From assembly GCA_024709245.1 (NCBI GenBank), contig JANJXB010000116.1, positions 1 through 34,602 on the forward strand: 34,602 nt of DNA, written 5' to 3'. This DNA is from Acholeplasmataceae bacterium. GTDB taxonomy: Bacteria > Bacillota_I > Bacilli_A > Acholeplasmatales > Acholeplasmataceae. Both the position numbers and the translations under genes were made by a program. Positions 24,001 through 33,552 of the stretch are shown here, in pieces (position 1 is the stretch's first letter; every line of letters starts with the position of its first letter). Under the pieces are notes generated by a model. That model was not told the DNA's origin. It worked only from the letters and a program-made list of their open reading frames with translations, and made no database searches.

Positions 24001-25510
24001 CTTAGGGTTTGATGGAGATAAAGTGCCAGATATCGATTTAAACTTCTCAGGGGACTATCAAGCGACTGCACATGCCTATGTGAGAGAACTTCTTGGAGAA
24101 GATTATACCTTTAGAGCAGGAACCATACAAACCGTTGCTGAACGCAATGCTTATGGATATGTCAAAGGTTATCTAGAAGATAAACATTTGGAAGTGAGAA
24201 ATGCTCAAGTTGAAAGACTGGCTAAAAAAATCGAAGGTGTCAAACGATCTTCAGGACAGCATCCAGGGGGTATTGTGGTGGTGCCTAAATCCAAAACCAT
24301 CTATGATGTTACCCCCATTCAATACCCAGCAGATGATCCAGATTCTGAGTGGAAGACGACACACTTTGACTATCACTCCTTTGAAGATAACTTGCTCAAA
24401 CTGGATATCCTCGGTCATGATGACCCAACCATGATTAAATTCCTCATGGATTATGTGGCACTTCATCCCGAAGAGTTTCCCTTTGATAAAGCTCAAGACA
24501 TTCCTTTAGATGATCCTGAAGTGTATCAACTCTTTTCAGGTACAGAGATCATTGGACTCAAATCCACTGATATTGATTCAGAGGTTGCATCCTATGCAAT
24601 CCCTGAATTTGGAACACCATTCACAAGACAAATGCTTGTCGATACCAAACCAAAAACATTTGCTGGACTGGTTAAGATCTCTGGATTGTCTCATGGAACC
24701 GATGTTTGGTTGAAAAACGCTCAATCCCTTGTCAATGGTTCAACTCCTTACGGTAAAATCCCGTTTAATGACATCATTGCATGCCGTGACGATATCATGG
24801 TTCAACTTTCAGATCGCGGGTTATCTCCCATCAAAGCTTTTGAAATCATGGAATTCGTCCGAAAAGGAAAGCCTTCCAAGGATAAAGCAAAATGGCTCAA
24901 TTATGAGCAAGAAATGAAAAAAAACAATGTACCTGACTGGTATATATGGAGTTGTAGTCAAATCAAGTACATGTTCCCTAAGGCGCATGCCACTGCATAC
25001 GTCATCATGGCGATGAGAATCGCTTGGTTTAAGGTTTATAAACCGCTTCTGTTTTATAGTGGATTCTTCAGCAAACGTGCGGTTCAATTTGATTATGAAG
25101 TCATGGTTGCTGGTGCCAATGCCATTCGAAATCGTATGCAATCCATCTCTGGTGGGTTCAATATGAAGGTCAAAGATGAGAACTTGATTGTTACATTGGG
25201 TGTTGCTCTCGAAATGACGAAACGTGGGTATCATTTCTTACCCATTGATATCAATAAATCAGAAGCCACTACATTTGTCATGGAACAAAAAGGACTCAGA
25301 ATGCCATTTACTGCAATTGATGGACTCGGTGAAGCGGTTGCTTATGATATTGTTCAAAAACGTCTCGAAAAACCATTTACCAGTCGTGATGATGTCAATG
25401 ACAGAACACGAGTGAATAAGACTGTATTCGAGAAACTGGAATCATTTGGCGCATTCAAAGAATTAAGTGTGGAAAATCATGTGATTGAAGCGGGATTATT
25501 TGCACTTTGA
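21053..25510 (+). CDS. polC: DNA polymerase III alpha subunit, PolC type
   Basis: The replicative polymerase of low-GC Gram-positives, with its own proofreading. The start is TTG at 21053, with AAAGGAG 8 nt upstream and a 4-bp overlap (TTGA) with the preceding gene. An ATG at 21008 lies inside that gene. The 1485-residue protein has an N-terminal domain, an OB fold (about 230-320), a PHP domain from about 328 (EFHVHTKMSN) interrupted by the DEDDh exonuclease (FDIETTGL near 415, HNALFDIGHIR near 498, HRAEDDAYV near 558), and the polymerase domain with VPDIDLNFSGDYQ (Asp near 993 and 995) and LKLDILGHDDP. In the zinc-knuckle region the first pair reads CPNG instead of CPNC, while the second is normal CPIC (964-967). 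Confidence 0.96.
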   Translation: MSKDKFSLFLEQSKFSSPVLQQASLSNVHVHLKEKKWTFNIVLSEVIGPETLFPFINNIKTYFLVSKVVSMIDVSIQFKSLEAFKNYAMDYFDHAVIELSKIKARYLVLKNFEARFEKDTYIISVDQDSTYLSEYLPELKNILNSLGFPVSAKLEVIHTLTPTSKMIESSIVEQEKALEQKTVYAKQNVKKEDKKVFTRKSSPQAIAIKEIPLDNMKLDLYKNEKGDTNFLIEGIVSKTEIKQLTNMSLLSFVLGDDDDAIYVKRFIKNEKDRLLAESVHDGDLIQVEGKANFDTYLKDVVIFADALSFVEKSKKEERMDRAKEKRIEFHVHTKMSNMDAVTDATEYIEQAIKWGHEAIAFTDHNGLYAYPEIYKACQKKDIKPIYGVELDFVDEVNFRITTDTHRTLLLKDAKYVVFDIETTGLSNTRDKIIEIGAVKIEGGAITERYQSLINPGETLSSFTTELTDITDEMLQNAPTIEEELPHFLKFIEGSILVAHNALFDIGHIRENARKQDLSFDDSLVIDTIQIARYFYNQDMKRFNLKAVAKFFKVKQEQHHRAEDDAYVTAQIWLSMMNTLLSKNIKHYHEINQAIDDKEAWKHIKPYHINILTQNQVGYKNLFKLISDALTTHFYGGPRTLKSVLEKYREGLLIGSGCVNGNVFEAALNQSDEALKQAISYYDYIEVQPPQAYKHLKEELGPFADEIIEAIIAKIIRYAKEQNKIVIASGDVHYLEKKDVLYREIYIRTPLVGGGIHELSKYNVMPEQYFLTTDEMLKSFQFLDKELAYEIVVKNTHVLNDMIEKIQAFPKQLYSLPDDAFKDILGIDSISDEVKRLVFDKMQQLYGNDPHLLVAERVQRELKNIIENEFAPNYYISHLLVKKSLDDGYLVGSRGSVGSSLVATMLDITEVNPLKPHYRCPNGDFTVFHLTDEEINHYGLTSEQKAFQPFMKGIQSGYDLPTKDCPICGARLIKDGHDIPFETFLGFDGDKVPDIDLNFSGDYQATAHAYVRELLGEDYTFRAGTIQTVAERNAYGYVKGYLEDKHLEVRNAQVERLAKKIEGVKRSSGQHPGGIVVVPKSKTIYDVTPIQYPADDPDSEWKTTHFDYHSFEDNLLKLDILGHDDPTMIKFLMDYVALHPEEFPFDKAQDIPLDDPEVYQLFSGTEIIGLKSTDIDSEVASYAIPEFGTPFTRQMLVDTKPKTFAGLVKISGLSHGTDVWLKNAQSLVNGSTPYGKIPFNDIIACRDDIMVQLSDRGLSPIKAFEIMEFVRKGKPSKDKAKWLNYEQEMKKNNVPDWYIWSCSQIKYMFPKAHATAYVIMAMRIAWFKVYKPLLFYSGFFSKRAVQFDYEVMVAGANAIRNRMQSISGGFNMKVKDENLIVTLGVALEMTKRGYHFLPIDINKSEATTFVMEQKGLRMPFTAIDGLGEAVAYDIVQKRLEKPFTSRDDVNDRTRVNKTVFEKLESFGAFKELSVENHVIEAGLFAL

Positions 25511-25527
25511 AGAAAGTATTATATAAT
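25499..25527 (+). promoter_or_regulatory. Promoter of the Bax-inhibitor-like gene
   Basis: TATAAT at 25522-25527 with a TTTGCA/TTGCAC-type -35 at 25499-25505, partly inside the last codons of polC. Confidence 0.55.
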
Positions 25528-25559
25528 AAAATTGAATTTAAAAGAGGAGTTGAAAGTCT

Positions 25560-26297
25560 ATGAGAAGTTCCAATCCTGTATTCAGAACACTGGAAAGAAG
25601 TGAAGCTTACGTTGGTACAGAAGCTGCGAGTTATCGTGGCATCGTTGGAAAGACGGGTTTGCTGTTGATCACAGCTGTTATTTCAGGTTATTTATTCTTA
25701 TATAGTATTGCCAATGGATTGATTCCAGCTGCTTCAGTATATCCTTTACTGATTGGATCTGTGGTCATTGCTTTGATTTCTGTGATTGTTTCGACGAGAA
25801 GCATTCGTTTTGCTGCAGTTGCTGCCATCACTTATGCACTTGCTGAAGGGGTATTACTCGGTTTGATCACTGTCATTGCTGATCAATATGCACCCGGTGC
25901 TGCTTTAGCTGCTGTGGTTGCTACCGCATCCATTTTCACAGTCATGCTATTCTTATATTCCAGTAGAACCATTCGAGTTACTGAACGATTTAGAAGAATC
26001 ATGTATTCTGTTCTTCTTGGATTCTTATTCTTCATCGTGATCGGATTCATCATCAATTTGGTTGCTCCAGGTTTGCTTGTATTATCCAGTCCATTGCTTC
26101 TCGGTATTTCTGCGATCTTCATCATTTATGGAGCACTCATGCTTACACTTGATTTTGACCGAGCAGAAATGATTGTAGAATCCGGTGCAGACCGTTCGTA
26201 TGAATGGATGGTTGCAGTCGGTTTGATGGTCACAATCGTTTGGATTTACATTGAATTATTGAGATTTTTGATGATTCTTGCCAATAACAGACGATAA
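25560..26297 (+). CDS. Bax inhibitor-1/YccA-like integral membrane protein
   Basis: A 245-residue protein with about seven membrane helices. It starts with the soluble stretch MRSSNPVFRTLERSEAYVG, as in the bacterial branch of Bax-inhibitor-1-like proteins. AEGVLLGLIT and the closing WMVAVGLMVTIVWIYIELLRFLMIL are also typical of that branch. Its role in bacteria is not settled; calcium leak or membrane stress roles have been proposed for relatives. AGAGGAG lies about 10 nt before the ATG. It has its own promoter after polC. No terminator is seen between it and the T-box, so some transcripts may run into pheST. Confidence 0.85.
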   Translation: MRSSNPVFRTLERSEAYVGTEAASYRGIVGKTGLLLITAVISGYLFLYSIANGLIPAASVYPLLIGSVVIALISVIVSTRSIRFAAVAAITYALAEGVLLGLITVIADQYAPGAALAAVVATASIFTVMLFLYSSRTIRVTERFRRIMYSVLLGFLFFIVIGFIINLVAPGLLVLSSPLLLGISAIFIIYGALMLTLDFDRAEMIVESGADRSYEWMVAVGLMVTIVWIYIELLRFLMILANNRR

Positions 26298-26320
26298 TAG
26301 AAATAACTCATATAAATCAA

Positions 26321-26528
26321 TGATCAGAAGTAGTACTTGACTTCAAATATCCGTCAAGAGAGCACAGGAGGGTGGAATCTGTGCCGGTTATGTCAACGAA
26401 TTCATCTGTGAGAGGTGCTAGACACACCCGTGTGCTCGCGTTAAGAGTCTTTGAGGGCTAGAGCAATCTAGAACTAAGGTGGTACCGCGTGAATCACGTC
26501 CTTAGAGCAATCTGAGGACTTTTATTTT
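26321..26528 (+). ncRNA. T-box leader of pheS-pheT, Phe specifier
   Basis: This leader senses uncharged tRNA-Phe and controls pheST. The T-box AAGGTGGTACCGCG is at 26476-26489. Stem I shows AATGATCAGAAGTAGTA at its start, AGAGAG and GGTGGAATC-type distal elements, and on its 3' side GAA-TTC-ATC, where TTC (26401-26403) is the Phe specifier codon. The antiterminator pairs CTAAGG with CCTTAG around the T-box. The terminator is at 26498-26528. The exact transcript start is not clear, and no convincing promoter was found between 26260 and 26320. Confidence 0.93.
26498..26528 (+). terminator. T-box terminator of the pheST leader
   Basis: GTCCTTAGA (26498-26506), GCAA loop, TCTGAGGAC (26511-26519), then a T-rich tract. 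It shares CCTTAG with the antiterminator, as expected for a T-box switch. Confidence 0.88.
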
Positions 26529-26552
26529 TATAACTCATTTAGGAGGATTAAC

Positions 26553-27560
26553 ATGATTGATACATTGAAAAAACAAGCTTTGGAAGCCATTTTAAATGCA
26601 GAATCACTCGAGCAACTCGATGAAGTGAGAGTGCGATACTTAAGCAAAAAAGGTGAAGTTTCACTACTCATGGGGAAACTGAGAGATATTCCTCAAGAAG
26701 AAAGACCTCAATTTGGTGCGCTTGTCAACTCATTGAAGGAAACAATCGAACTTGCTCTCTATCAAAAGAAACAAGGATTAGAAGATCAGGCACTCTGGGT
26801 GGCTTTGTCAAAAGAAAAGATTGATGTCACATTACCTGGTTATCAGCTCTATCAAGGTGGTGTTCATCCACTTAATCAAGTCATCGAAGATATGGAAGAT
26901 TTGTTCGTTGGTCTTGGCTTTGAGGTTGCAACCGGTCCTGAACTCGAAAACGACCATTATAATTTTGAGATGATGAACTTAGATAAGGATCATCCAGCAC
27001 GTGCGATGCAGGATTCTTTCTATGTCGATGAAAACTTGCTTCTAAGAACACACACATCACCTGTTCAGGCACGTACAATGCTTGAAAAGCAAGGGAAACC
27101 TTTAAGAATTATTTGTCCTGGTAAGGTATACCGAAGAGATGATGATGATCCAACCCATAGCCATCAGTTCATGCAAATTGAAGGATTGGTCATCGATGAA
27201 TCCATCACATTTGCTAATTTGAAGGATTCACTCCTAACCATGGTGAAACACCTATTTGGTCCGGAAAGAATCATCCGATTAAGACCTTCTTATTTCCCAT
27301 TTACGGAACCCTCTGTCGAAGTCGATGTATCCTATCAGAAAAAAGATGGCACACTCGGTTGGATTGAAATTTTAGGCGCAGGTCAAGTTCACCCCAATGT
27401 CTTAAAAATGGGTGGCTATGATCCTAAAAAGTTCAGAGGATTTGCATTTGGTGTCGGTGTTGAACGCATCACCATGTTGAAATACAAGATTGATGACATC
27501 CGTCATTTTTACACCAACGATTTGAGATTCTTAAATCAATTCAAGGGGGCAAGCAAATGA
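26553..27560 (+). CDS. pheS: Phenylalanyl-tRNA synthetase alpha subunit
   Basis: The catalytic subunit of the alpha2-beta2 enzyme that charges tRNA-Phe. The 335-residue protein starts with the tRNA-binding coiled coil (about 1-85). The class II core follows: motif 2 in [26 protein letters not shown] and motif 3 in [26 protein letters not shown] and the ligand loop ending [10 protein letters not shown]-type (here [10 protein letters not shown]) are as expected. AGGAGG lies 7 nt before the ATG, after the T-box. The stop overlaps the pheT start by ATGA, so the two subunits are made together. Confidence 0.97.
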   Translation: MIDTLKKQALEAILNAESLEQLDEVRVRYLSKKGEVSLLMGKLRDIPQEERPQFGALVNSLKETIELALYQKKQGLEDQALWVALSKEKIDVTLPGYQLYQGGVHPLNQVIEDMEDLFVGLGFEVATGPELENDHYNFEMMNLDKDHPARAMQDSFYVDENLLLRTHTSPVQARTMLEKQGKPLRIICPGKVYRRDDDDPTHSHQFMQIEGLVIDESITFANLKDSLLTMVKHLFGPERIIRLRPSYFPFTEPSVEVDVSYQKKDGTLGWIEILGAGQVHPNVLKMGGYDPKKFRGFAFGVGVERITMLKYKIDDIRHFYTNDLRFLNQFKGASK

Positions 27561-29914
27561 AAATTTTAGAGAGCATGCTCAAAAAATGGGTTCAAATCCC
27601 AGAAAATATTTATGAATTGACCAATCAAAAGATCATCGAAATCGATGAATTTGGTCCAGTCAATCCTGCAACCCAATTGGTTGTAGGTCATGTTTTGACC
27701 TGCATAGATCATCCCAATTCTGACCATCTTCACGTAACGACTGTTGATTTAGGTGACCGTGTTGAGCAGATTGTGTGTGGTGCACCGAATGTCGCAGCAG
27801 GTCAGTACGTCATTGTTGCACAAAACGGATCCGTATTACCCGGAAATTTCGAAATCAAAGCCACAAAAATTCGTGGCGTTGAATCCAATGGCATGATTTG
27901 TAGCTTAAAAGAACTTGGAATTGACGATAAAAACGCACCTGAAGCCCATCGAACTGGCATTTATACCTTCGATGGTGTTCGTGAAATCGGATCGTCAGGA
28001 CTTGCTGCCATTCACCAAGAGGGTTGGGTGATGACACCTAAATTAACACCCAATCGCGGTGATCTTCTTTCTGTGCTCGGATTTGCATATGATCTTGCTT
28101 CAATGACCGGACAGAAAATTCATTTGCCACACATTCACATTAAAGAAGAGCATCAACATAATCCCTTTGATGTCAATATCCATACTCAAGGATGCGGAAG
28201 ATATTACGCAAGACACTTTACACATGTTAAAATTCAAGAATCACCTTGGTGGTTAAAGAGTGCACTTTTGGCATGCGATATCAATCCCATCAATAATGTG
28301 GTGGATATTTCAAACTATGTCATGCTTGAATATGGTACACCTCTTCATATGTTTGATGCATCCAAGATAGGTTCGAGTCAAATTGTCATTCGAGATGCCT
28401 TTGATGGTGAAGAAGTCATTTCCTTAGACGACCAAAAACGTATCCTTCATCCGGATGATGTCGTTATCACAAACGGTAAAAACCCGATTGCCATTGCTGG
28501 AGTCATGGGTCTTGCCAATACTATGATTACTGAAGATACACATGAAGTTGTCTTGGAAGCCGCTTATTTTGAACCCAAACGCATTCAAAAGACCAGTAAA
28601 CGTCTAGGATTACGCAGCGATTCATCCCTCCGTTTTGAACGTGGGATTGATGATGAACGCGTGTTGCTTGGATTGGAAAGAGCGAGTGAACTTCTGGTTG
28701 AACTCGCAGAAGCCAAAGTTTCTAAAGGTATTGCATCCAGTCTTCATCATCAAAGCGAAAATCCTATTGTTCGAGTCCACAAAAACTATTTCAATGAACA
28801 ACTCGGTGTTGTCATTCCAGAACTCGAATTGATCCAAATCTTGAATGCTTATAATTATCGAATTGAATTTGAAAATGATATGATTCACATCAAAGCTCCT
28901 AGTTATCGCAAAGATATCCTGATTGAAGCAGATGTCCTTGAAGAAGTAGCTAGAATGTATGGTCTAGACCGTATACCGATGAAATCGATTGATAAACCAC
29001 TTCCTGGGAAGCTTTCTTTCAAACAAAAGAGACTTAGACAAATCAGACATCACTTTGCAAATCTTGGATTGAATGAAGTCATCACATACAGCTTGTTATC
29101 CATCGATAAAGTCAATCGTTATGGCCGATTAGGTGAACCTGTATCGATTCTCATGCCTTTATCTGAAGATCGGAAAACACTGAGACAAAGTCTAGCAAAC
29201 GGTTTACTTGAAAGCATTCAATATAACCAGGCAAGACAAATGAAGGATATCGCCATCTTCGAAATCGGTAATGTCTTTGCTCAAGATCTTGAAACACTTC
29301 AACTTGGTGTTGCAATGTCAGGAACATGGCAAAAATTACCTTGGAAAAAGGAAAAGATTACTGCTGATTTCTATGTGTTAAAAGGTTTAATCGAGGGTGT
29401 TTTAAATCCACTTTCAATCACACTTTCTTATGAAAACTCTTCTGATGTTGCAGCGTATCATCCTTATCGACAAGCTAAAATCAAATATCAGAATCAAGTG
29501 ATCGGAACCATTGCCGAATTGCATCCGAGCGAAGTTAAAAGACTGGGTATTGAACCCACTGTCATCTGTGAAATCAACTTGGATGCTCTACTCAATACGC
29601 AACAACCGGTTGTTTTTAAACCCATTTCGAGATTCCCATCCATCTCTAGAGATTTAGCGATTGTTGTCGATGAGAAGATTACTGCAGATGAATTGATGCA
29701 ACTCATCACTCAAACAGCAAAGAAAAACTTAGTCAATCTTGAGGTCTTTGATGTCTATCAAGGAGCACACATCGAGGTAGGTAAAAAGTCGATTGCTTTC
29801 TCGTTGGAATTTGGTGACAATGATAAGACATTGAGTAGTGATGATGTCGATCAATTGATGAAGAAAATTACCAACCGACTCAGTTTTTCCTATAAAGCAG
29901 TCATTCGAAACTAA
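27557..29914 (+). CDS. pheT: Phenylalanyl-tRNA synthetase beta subunit
   Basis: The structural and editing subunit of PheRS. The 785-residue order is normal: a tRNA-binding OB domain (about 40-150, [18 protein letters not shown] and IVCGAPNV), B3/B4 editing domain (about 210-380, [24 protein letters not shown]), B5 (about 400-475), the catalytic-like core, and the C-terminal anticodon-binding ferredoxin fold (about 690-785, [17 protein letters not shown]). It is co-translated with pheS and regulated through the same T-box. A terminator follows directly. Confidence 0.97.
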   Translation: MKILESMLKKWVQIPENIYELTNQKIIEIDEFGPVNPATQLVVGHVLTCIDHPNSDHLHVTTVDLGDRVEQIVCGAPNVAAGQYVIVAQNGSVLPGNFEIKATKIRGVESNGMICSLKELGIDDKNAPEAHRTGIYTFDGVREIGSSGLAAIHQEGWVMTPKLTPNRGDLLSVLGFAYDLASMTGQKIHLPHIHIKEEHQHNPFDVNIHTQGCGRYYARHFTHVKIQESPWWLKSALLACDINPINNVVDISNYVMLEYGTPLHMFDASKIGSSQIVIRDAFDGEEVISLDDQKRILHPDDVVITNGKNPIAIAGVMGLANTMITEDTHEVVLEAAYFEPKRIQKTSKRLGLRSDSSLRFERGIDDERVLLGLERASELLVELAEAKVSKGIASSLHHQSENPIVRVHKNYFNEQLGVVIPELELIQILNAYNYRIEFENDMIHIKAPSYRKDILIEADVLEEVARMYGLDRIPMKSIDKPLPGKLSFKQKRLRQIRHHFANLGLNEVITYSLLSIDKVNRYGRLGEPVSILMPLSEDRKTLRQSLANGLLESIQYNQARQMKDIAIFEIGNVFAQDLETLQLGVAMSGTWQKLPWKKEKITADFYVLKGLIEGVLNPLSITLSYENSSDVAAYHPYRQAKIKYQNQVIGTIAELHPSEVKRLGIEPTVICEINLDALLNTQQPVVFKPISRFPSISRDLAIVVDEKITADELMQLITQTAKKNLVNLEVFDVYQGAHIEVGKKSIAFSLEFGDNDKTLSSDDVDQLMKKITNRLSFSYKAVIRN

Positions 29915-29936
29915 AACCTGATTCGTCAGGTTTTTT
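29913..29936 (+). terminator. Terminator after pheT
   Basis: AAAACCTGA, TTCG tetraloop, TCAGGTTTT, followed by T. It starts at the pheT stop codon. Confidence 0.92.
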
Positions 29937-29960
29937 GCTTCGTCAAAAATGATATTCATG

Positions 29961-29966
29961 TATAAT
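29961..29966 (+). promoter_or_regulatory. -10 of the rlmN operon promoter
   Basis: An exact TATAAT lies 15 nt before the chosen rlmN start. The -35 region is weak. The predicted start point, near 29973, excludes the upstream ATG at 29949 as the start. Confidence 0.55.
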
Positions 29967-29981
29967 AGAAATGGTGATCAT

Positions 29982-30998
29982 ATGCTAATTTATAATCTGA
30001 CTCATGCAGAGTTAGTCCATTTTGTCGAAACACACAATCATAAAAAGTTCAGGGCAGATCAAATCTGGCACTGGCTCTATCAACAAAAAGTCAAAACATT
30101 TCAAGAGATGAACAATCTTCCAGAAGATTTGATTTTAGCTTTGGAGTCTACCTACCAAATTCAAGCGCTCGAACTCGTGCTCAAGCATGTCAGTCAAGAC
30201 GGCACACTCAAAGCACTCTATAGTTTAAATGACGGTAACTTGATTGAAGCTGTCCTCATGAAACAACATTACGGTAACTCAATTTGTGTCACAACACAAG
30301 TGGGTTGCAACATTGGTTGTTCTTTTTGTGCCTCTGGATTATTAAAGAAAAAGCGTGATTTAAATGCAGGCGAAATCATTGCACAAATCATTGAAACTGA
30401 GCGTCTTTTAGGTGAACGTATCAGTTATGTGGTTGTTATGGGCATTGGAGAACCGTTTGATAATTATGAGAATTTGCTCAAATTTTTATCGACCATCAAT
30501 CATCCTAAAGGACTCGCGATTGGTGCAAGACACATCACTGTTTCAACATCAGGTATTGTACCGAAGATCAAAGAATATGCCCATATGGGTCTTCAAGTGA
30601 ATCTTGCCATCAGTTTGCATGCACCCAACAATGAAATCAGAACCAAATTGATGAAGATCAATAAGAGTTATCCCATTGAAGAAGTCATTGGTGCCATTAA
30701 GTATTATCTATCTGTAGCAAAACGCAGAGTAACAATTGAATACATCATGATTGATGGATTAAACGACATGGAAGAAGTTGCACAAGAACTTGTCCAGTTA
30801 CTCAAAGGCATGAATGTCTATGTCAATCTGATACCCTACAATGAAGTCATTGAAGCAGATTATAAACGTTCCAAGTTAGAAAATCAATTAAAGTTCTACG
30901 ACATACTCATGAAAAACAAAATCAATGTGACCCTTAGAAAAGAACAAGGTCACGATATCAATGCGGCATGTGGACAACTGCGTAGCCAGCATCTCTAG
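29982..30998 (+). CDS. rlmN: Dual-specificity 23S rRNA/tRNA A2-methyltransferase RlmN
   Basis: A radical SAM enzyme that methylates C2 of A2503 in 23S rRNA and A37 in some tRNAs. The 338-residue protein has the N-terminal RNA-binding domain (FRADQIWHWLYQ), the cluster motif C-x3-C-x2-C (GCNIGCSFC), VVMGIGEPFDNYEN, SLHAPNNEIR and the C-terminal catalytic cysteine region (HDINAACGQL). I start at the ATG at 29982 after GGTGATC. The longer frame from 29949 begins before the predicted transcript start. rsgA starts 9 nt after the stop, in one operon with rpe and thiN. Confidence 0.95.
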   Translation: MLIYNLTHAELVHFVETHNHKKFRADQIWHWLYQQKVKTFQEMNNLPEDLILALESTYQIQALELVLKHVSQDGTLKALYSLNDGNLIEAVLMKQHYGNSICVTTQVGCNIGCSFCASGLLKKKRDLNAGEIIAQIIETERLLGERISYVVVMGIGEPFDNYENLLKFLSTINHPKGLAIGARHITVSTSGIVPKIKEYAHMGLQVNLAISLHAPNNEIRTKLMKINKSYPIEEVIGAIKYYLSVAKRRVTIEYIMIDGLNDMEEVAQELVQLLKGMNVYVNLIPYNEVIEADYKRSKLENQLKFYDILMKNKINVTLRKEQGHDINAACGQLRSQHL

Positions 30999-31007
30999 GA
31001 GGAACAT

Positions 31008-31964
31008 TTGAAAAAAGCTTTTATCAAGAAAATGATCTCAAACCAATACACGATTGTCGATTTAGAGACAGGTCGTGAAATGATTGCAGGTGCTAGAGGA
31101 AAACTCCGGTACATGAGACTTGATGAAGAAAGTTCCTTCAACAAACAAACCACCAAAAAAACAAAGAAAGAGACCGTCATCTTGCAGATATCTCCAAAAG
31201 TGGGAGACCATGTCCTGTATGATGATCGTGAAGATCAAATTTTGATCACTGAGATTTTGCCAAGAAAAAATGATCTTCAGCGTCCTGATGTCGCGAATAT
31301 CGATCAGGTACTCCTTGTTTTTTCAGCCATCAATCCCGATTTCTCATTCCATCTCTTGGATAAGTTTTTAGTGATTATGAATCAGGAAAGACTTACGCCT
31401 GTCCTAATCATTTCAAAAATCGATTTGATCGATGAAAGAAAATTAGAACAACTCAAAAAAGATTTACACTATTATCACGATATTGGGTATGAGATCTATT
31501 ATGTCAATAGCAAACAACGGATTGGCATCGATGTCTTGAGTCATGTATTTAAAAATAAACTGACTGTCCTTGCAGGTCAAACCGGTGTCGGTAAATCGAC
31601 GCTATTGAATGCGTTAATGCCTGAACTTGATCTCAAGACTCAAGAAATATCGTATGCTCTAGGACGCGGGAAGCATACAACACGGCACACAGAACTCTAT
31701 TCATACAATGAGGGTTATATTGTCGATACTCCAGGCTTTTCAAAAATCGAATTTCAAATCTTTCATGCCGATGAATTAAAAGCATTCTATCCGGATTTCG
31801 TCATGCATAGTGATCACTGCAGATTCAAAGGTGATTGTATGCACTTATCAGAACCTGGTTGTGAAATCAAGCGTCGAGTTGAAACAGGTTTGATTCCCAA
31901 ATCAAGATATGATATTTATCAATTATTCATCAATGAAATTAAAGAACAAAAAGAAAAATACTAA
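31008..31964 (+). CDS. rsgA: Ribosome small subunit-dependent GTPase RsgA
   Basis: A circularly permuted GTPase that helps 30S subunit maturation. The start codon is TTG at 31008, with AGGAGG 5 nt upstream. The 318-residue protein has an OB domain (about 10-85, interrupted by a Lys/Thr-rich stretch NKQTTKKTKKE at 45-55), then the GTPase motifs in permuted order: G4 SKID (136-139), G1 GQTGVGKS (190-197) and G3 DTPGF (240-244). The C-terminal zinc site has Cys271, Cys277, His279 and Cys285. The position between rlmN and rpe matches Bacilli, but the prpC-prkC phosphatase/kinase pair usually in between is missing. Confidence 0.95.
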   Translation: MKKAFIKKMISNQYTIVDLETGREMIAGARGKLRYMRLDEESSFNKQTTKKTKKETVILQISPKVGDHVLYDDREDQILITEILPRKNDLQRPDVANIDQVLLVFSAINPDFSFHLLDKFLVIMNQERLTPVLIISKIDLIDERKLEQLKKDLHYYHDIGYEIYYVNSKQRIGIDVLSHVFKNKLTVLAGQTGVGKSTLLNALMPELDLKTQEISYALGRGKHTTRHTELYSYNEGYIVDTPGFSKIEFQIFHADELKAFYPDFVMHSDHCRFKGDCMHLSEPGCEIKRRVETGLIPKSRYDIYQLFINEIKEQKEKY

Positions 31965-31976
31965 GGAGGACATCGG

Positions 31977-32606
31977 ATGAAGATTGCCCCATCAGTCTTA
32001 ACTGCAGACTTTTCGAATTTAAAGCATGAACTTCAATCGATTGAAACTGCAGATTATCTCCATTTAGACATTATGGATGGTCATTTCGTTCCTAATATCT
32101 CTTTTGGACCTGCCATTGCTAAAACCATCAGCCAATCAACACATCTGCCTTTGGACATCCATTTGATGGTTACAGATCCCATTCGTTGGGTTCAACCTTT
32201 TGCACAGTCGAATCCAGTATTCATGACCATCCATGTGGAATCGAGCGATGTAGAAAAGACACTGAAATTGATTCATGAACACAAGATTAAAGCTGGGATA
32301 TCATTGAAACCGAAGACTGAAATTGAAGCCATCATCCCTTATTTGGATCAAGTTGGACTTGTGCTTGTCATGACCGTTGAACCCGGTTTTGGGGGTCAAG
32401 GATTCATGGATTCGATGCTTGTCAAAGTTGAAAGACTTGTTCAAATCAGAAAACAAAAAAATCTGGATTTCCAGATAGAAGTCGATGGCGGTATCAATTT
32501 AGAAACCATCAAACGCTGCAAAGAAAGTGGTGTGGACATTGCAGTCGCTGGAAGTTATCTTTTCAATATGTCTGATCGGAAAAAAGGGATTGAATCTTTA
32601 AAATGA
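31977..32606 (+). CDS. rpe: Ribulose-phosphate 3-epimerase
   Basis: This converts ribulose-5-phosphate to xylulose-5-phosphate in the pentose phosphate pathway. The 209-residue TIM-barrel protein has the metal ligands and signature in LHLDIMDGHFVPNISFGP, DIHLMV, TVEPGFGGQGF and EVDGGIN, the family's full set. AAGGAGG is well placed before the ATG. The stop overlaps the start of thiN by ATGA. The length is slightly short but normal for low-GC bacteria. Confidence 0.97.
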   Translation: MKIAPSVLTADFSNLKHELQSIETADYLHLDIMDGHFVPNISFGPAIAKTISQSTHLPLDIHLMVTDPIRWVQPFAQSNPVFMTIHVESSDVEKTLKLIHEHKIKAGISLKPKTEIEAIIPYLDQVGLVLVMTVEPGFGGQGFMDSMLVKVERLVQIRKQKNLDFQIEVDGGINLETIKRCKESGVDIAVAGSYLFNMSDRKKGIESLK

Positions 32607-33211
32607 GAGTCTTAGTCGTTACGTATCCCACACCCAAAGACATTCGAAAATTCTTCCCATTACAACCCAATGATTACATCATTGCAGTTGATCAAGCAGT
32701 CATGGCACTGTATAAGCAACGCATCAAAATTGACTTAGCCGTCGGTGATTTTGACTCTTTAACCAATCATAGCATGCTCTCACAACTGAATGTCATCAGA
32801 CTGAACCCGGTTAAGGATGTCACAGATACCCATCAAGCTCTCGTTGAAGCATCTAAGATTGATTATGATGAACTCTATATGATTGGTGGGATTGGCGGAG
32901 AGCGCATTGAGCATTTCATGGTGCATCAAATGTTTTTCTCTGAGTTTCCAAAATTGATCATCAAAGATGAGCATTCAACCCTTTATGTGATTGAAAGTGG
33001 ACTCCACGAAATCGTGACAAGTGACTATGTATCATTTTTTGCTTATCCGAAAGGTGTTTTATCCTTATCAGGATTCAAGTATGATTTAACCAAGTACAGG
33101 CTATCGACTTATGATCCATTATGCATCTCCAATGAAGTAAATGGAAAAGGTTTAGTTCATGTCCATGAAGGCAAAATCATGGTGGTCATCTCAAAACGAA
33201 GTGCAGAATAA
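32603..33211 (+). CDS. thiN: Thiamine pyrophosphokinase
   Basis: This makes thiamine pyrophosphate from thiamine and ATP. The 202-residue protein has the family motifs DLAVGDFDSL (44-53) and KDVTDTHQAL (71-80), which place the metal-binding acids, and a GGIGGERIEH segment (95-104) where many relatives have a GGRLDH-type sequence. The C-terminal beta domain is divergent. It is co-translated with rpe, an order shared with Bacilli. No other thiamine gene is in the window, so the cell may import thiamine and only phosphorylate it. A terminator follows. Confidence 0.9.
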   Translation: MRVLVVTYPTPKDIRKFFPLQPNDYIIAVDQAVMALYKQRIKIDLAVGDFDSLTNHSMLSQLNVIRLNPVKDVTDTHQALVEASKIDYDELYMIGGIGGERIEHFMVHQMFFSEFPKLIIKDEHSTLYVIESGLHEIVTSDYVSFFAYPKGVLSLSGFKYDLTKYRLSTYDPLCISNEVNGKGLVHVHEGKIMVVISKRSAE

Positions 33212-33242
33212 AAAAATAAAAGGCGTTGGCCTTTTTATTTTT
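33212..33242. terminator. Bidirectional terminator between thiN and rpmB
   Basis: AAAAATAAAAGGC, GTTG loop, GCC followed by T5-A-T5, with one extra T on the right. It separates the convergent thiN and rpmB and touches the rpmB stop. Confidence 0.85.
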
Positions 33243-33429
33243 AAACGCGTTCTAGATTGTTTTTCTTCAAAGCACGAGCGGAAACTTTAACTCTAATCAC
33301 GTTTCCATTTTCATCCTTGATCCGTACGGATTGTAAGTTGCTCTTCCACATACGGCGAGTCGCGTTTAGCGCGTGACTGCGTTTGTTACCAAAAACTGTC
33401 TTTTTACCTGTTACGTAGCATTCAGCCAT
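33241..33429 (-). CDS. rpmB: 50S ribosomal protein L28
   Basis: A 62-residue basic ribosomal protein. [26 protein letters not shown] matches L28 closely, with [13 protein letters not shown] in the second half. The first Cys is kept, but the zinc-type four-Cys form is not present. I start at the ATG at 33429, which is 8 nt after AGGAG. An adjacent ATG at 33432 would add one Met, and the ATG at 33450 precedes the ribosome site. It is transcribed opposite to its neighbours thiN and fakA, as in many Bacilli. Confidence 0.96.
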   Translation of the reverse strand: MAECYVTGKKTVFGNKRSHALNATRRMWKSNLQSVRIKDENGNVIRVKVSARALKKNNLERV

Positions 33430-33455
33430 CATTCTCACTCCTAACTGCACAACCT

Positions 33456-33484
33456 AATTTAACATAAAAAAATGGAAAATGCAA
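33456..33484 (-). promoter_or_regulatory. Promoter of rpmB
   Basis: On the minus strand TTGCAT (33484-33479), a 17-nt spacer and TAAATT (33461-33456), with TG one base before the -10. Confidence 0.6.
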
Positions 33485-33552
33485 CCACTATACGAATAAA
33501 TCATGAAAAGAAAATGACAAACTGTAACAATCGTGAAGACAACGGAAGAGGA

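Noticed and set aside
29949-29981. Longer start for rlmN at 29949
   Set aside because: It lies upstream of the TATAAT at 29961 and has no ribosome site, whereas 29982 follows GGTGATC.
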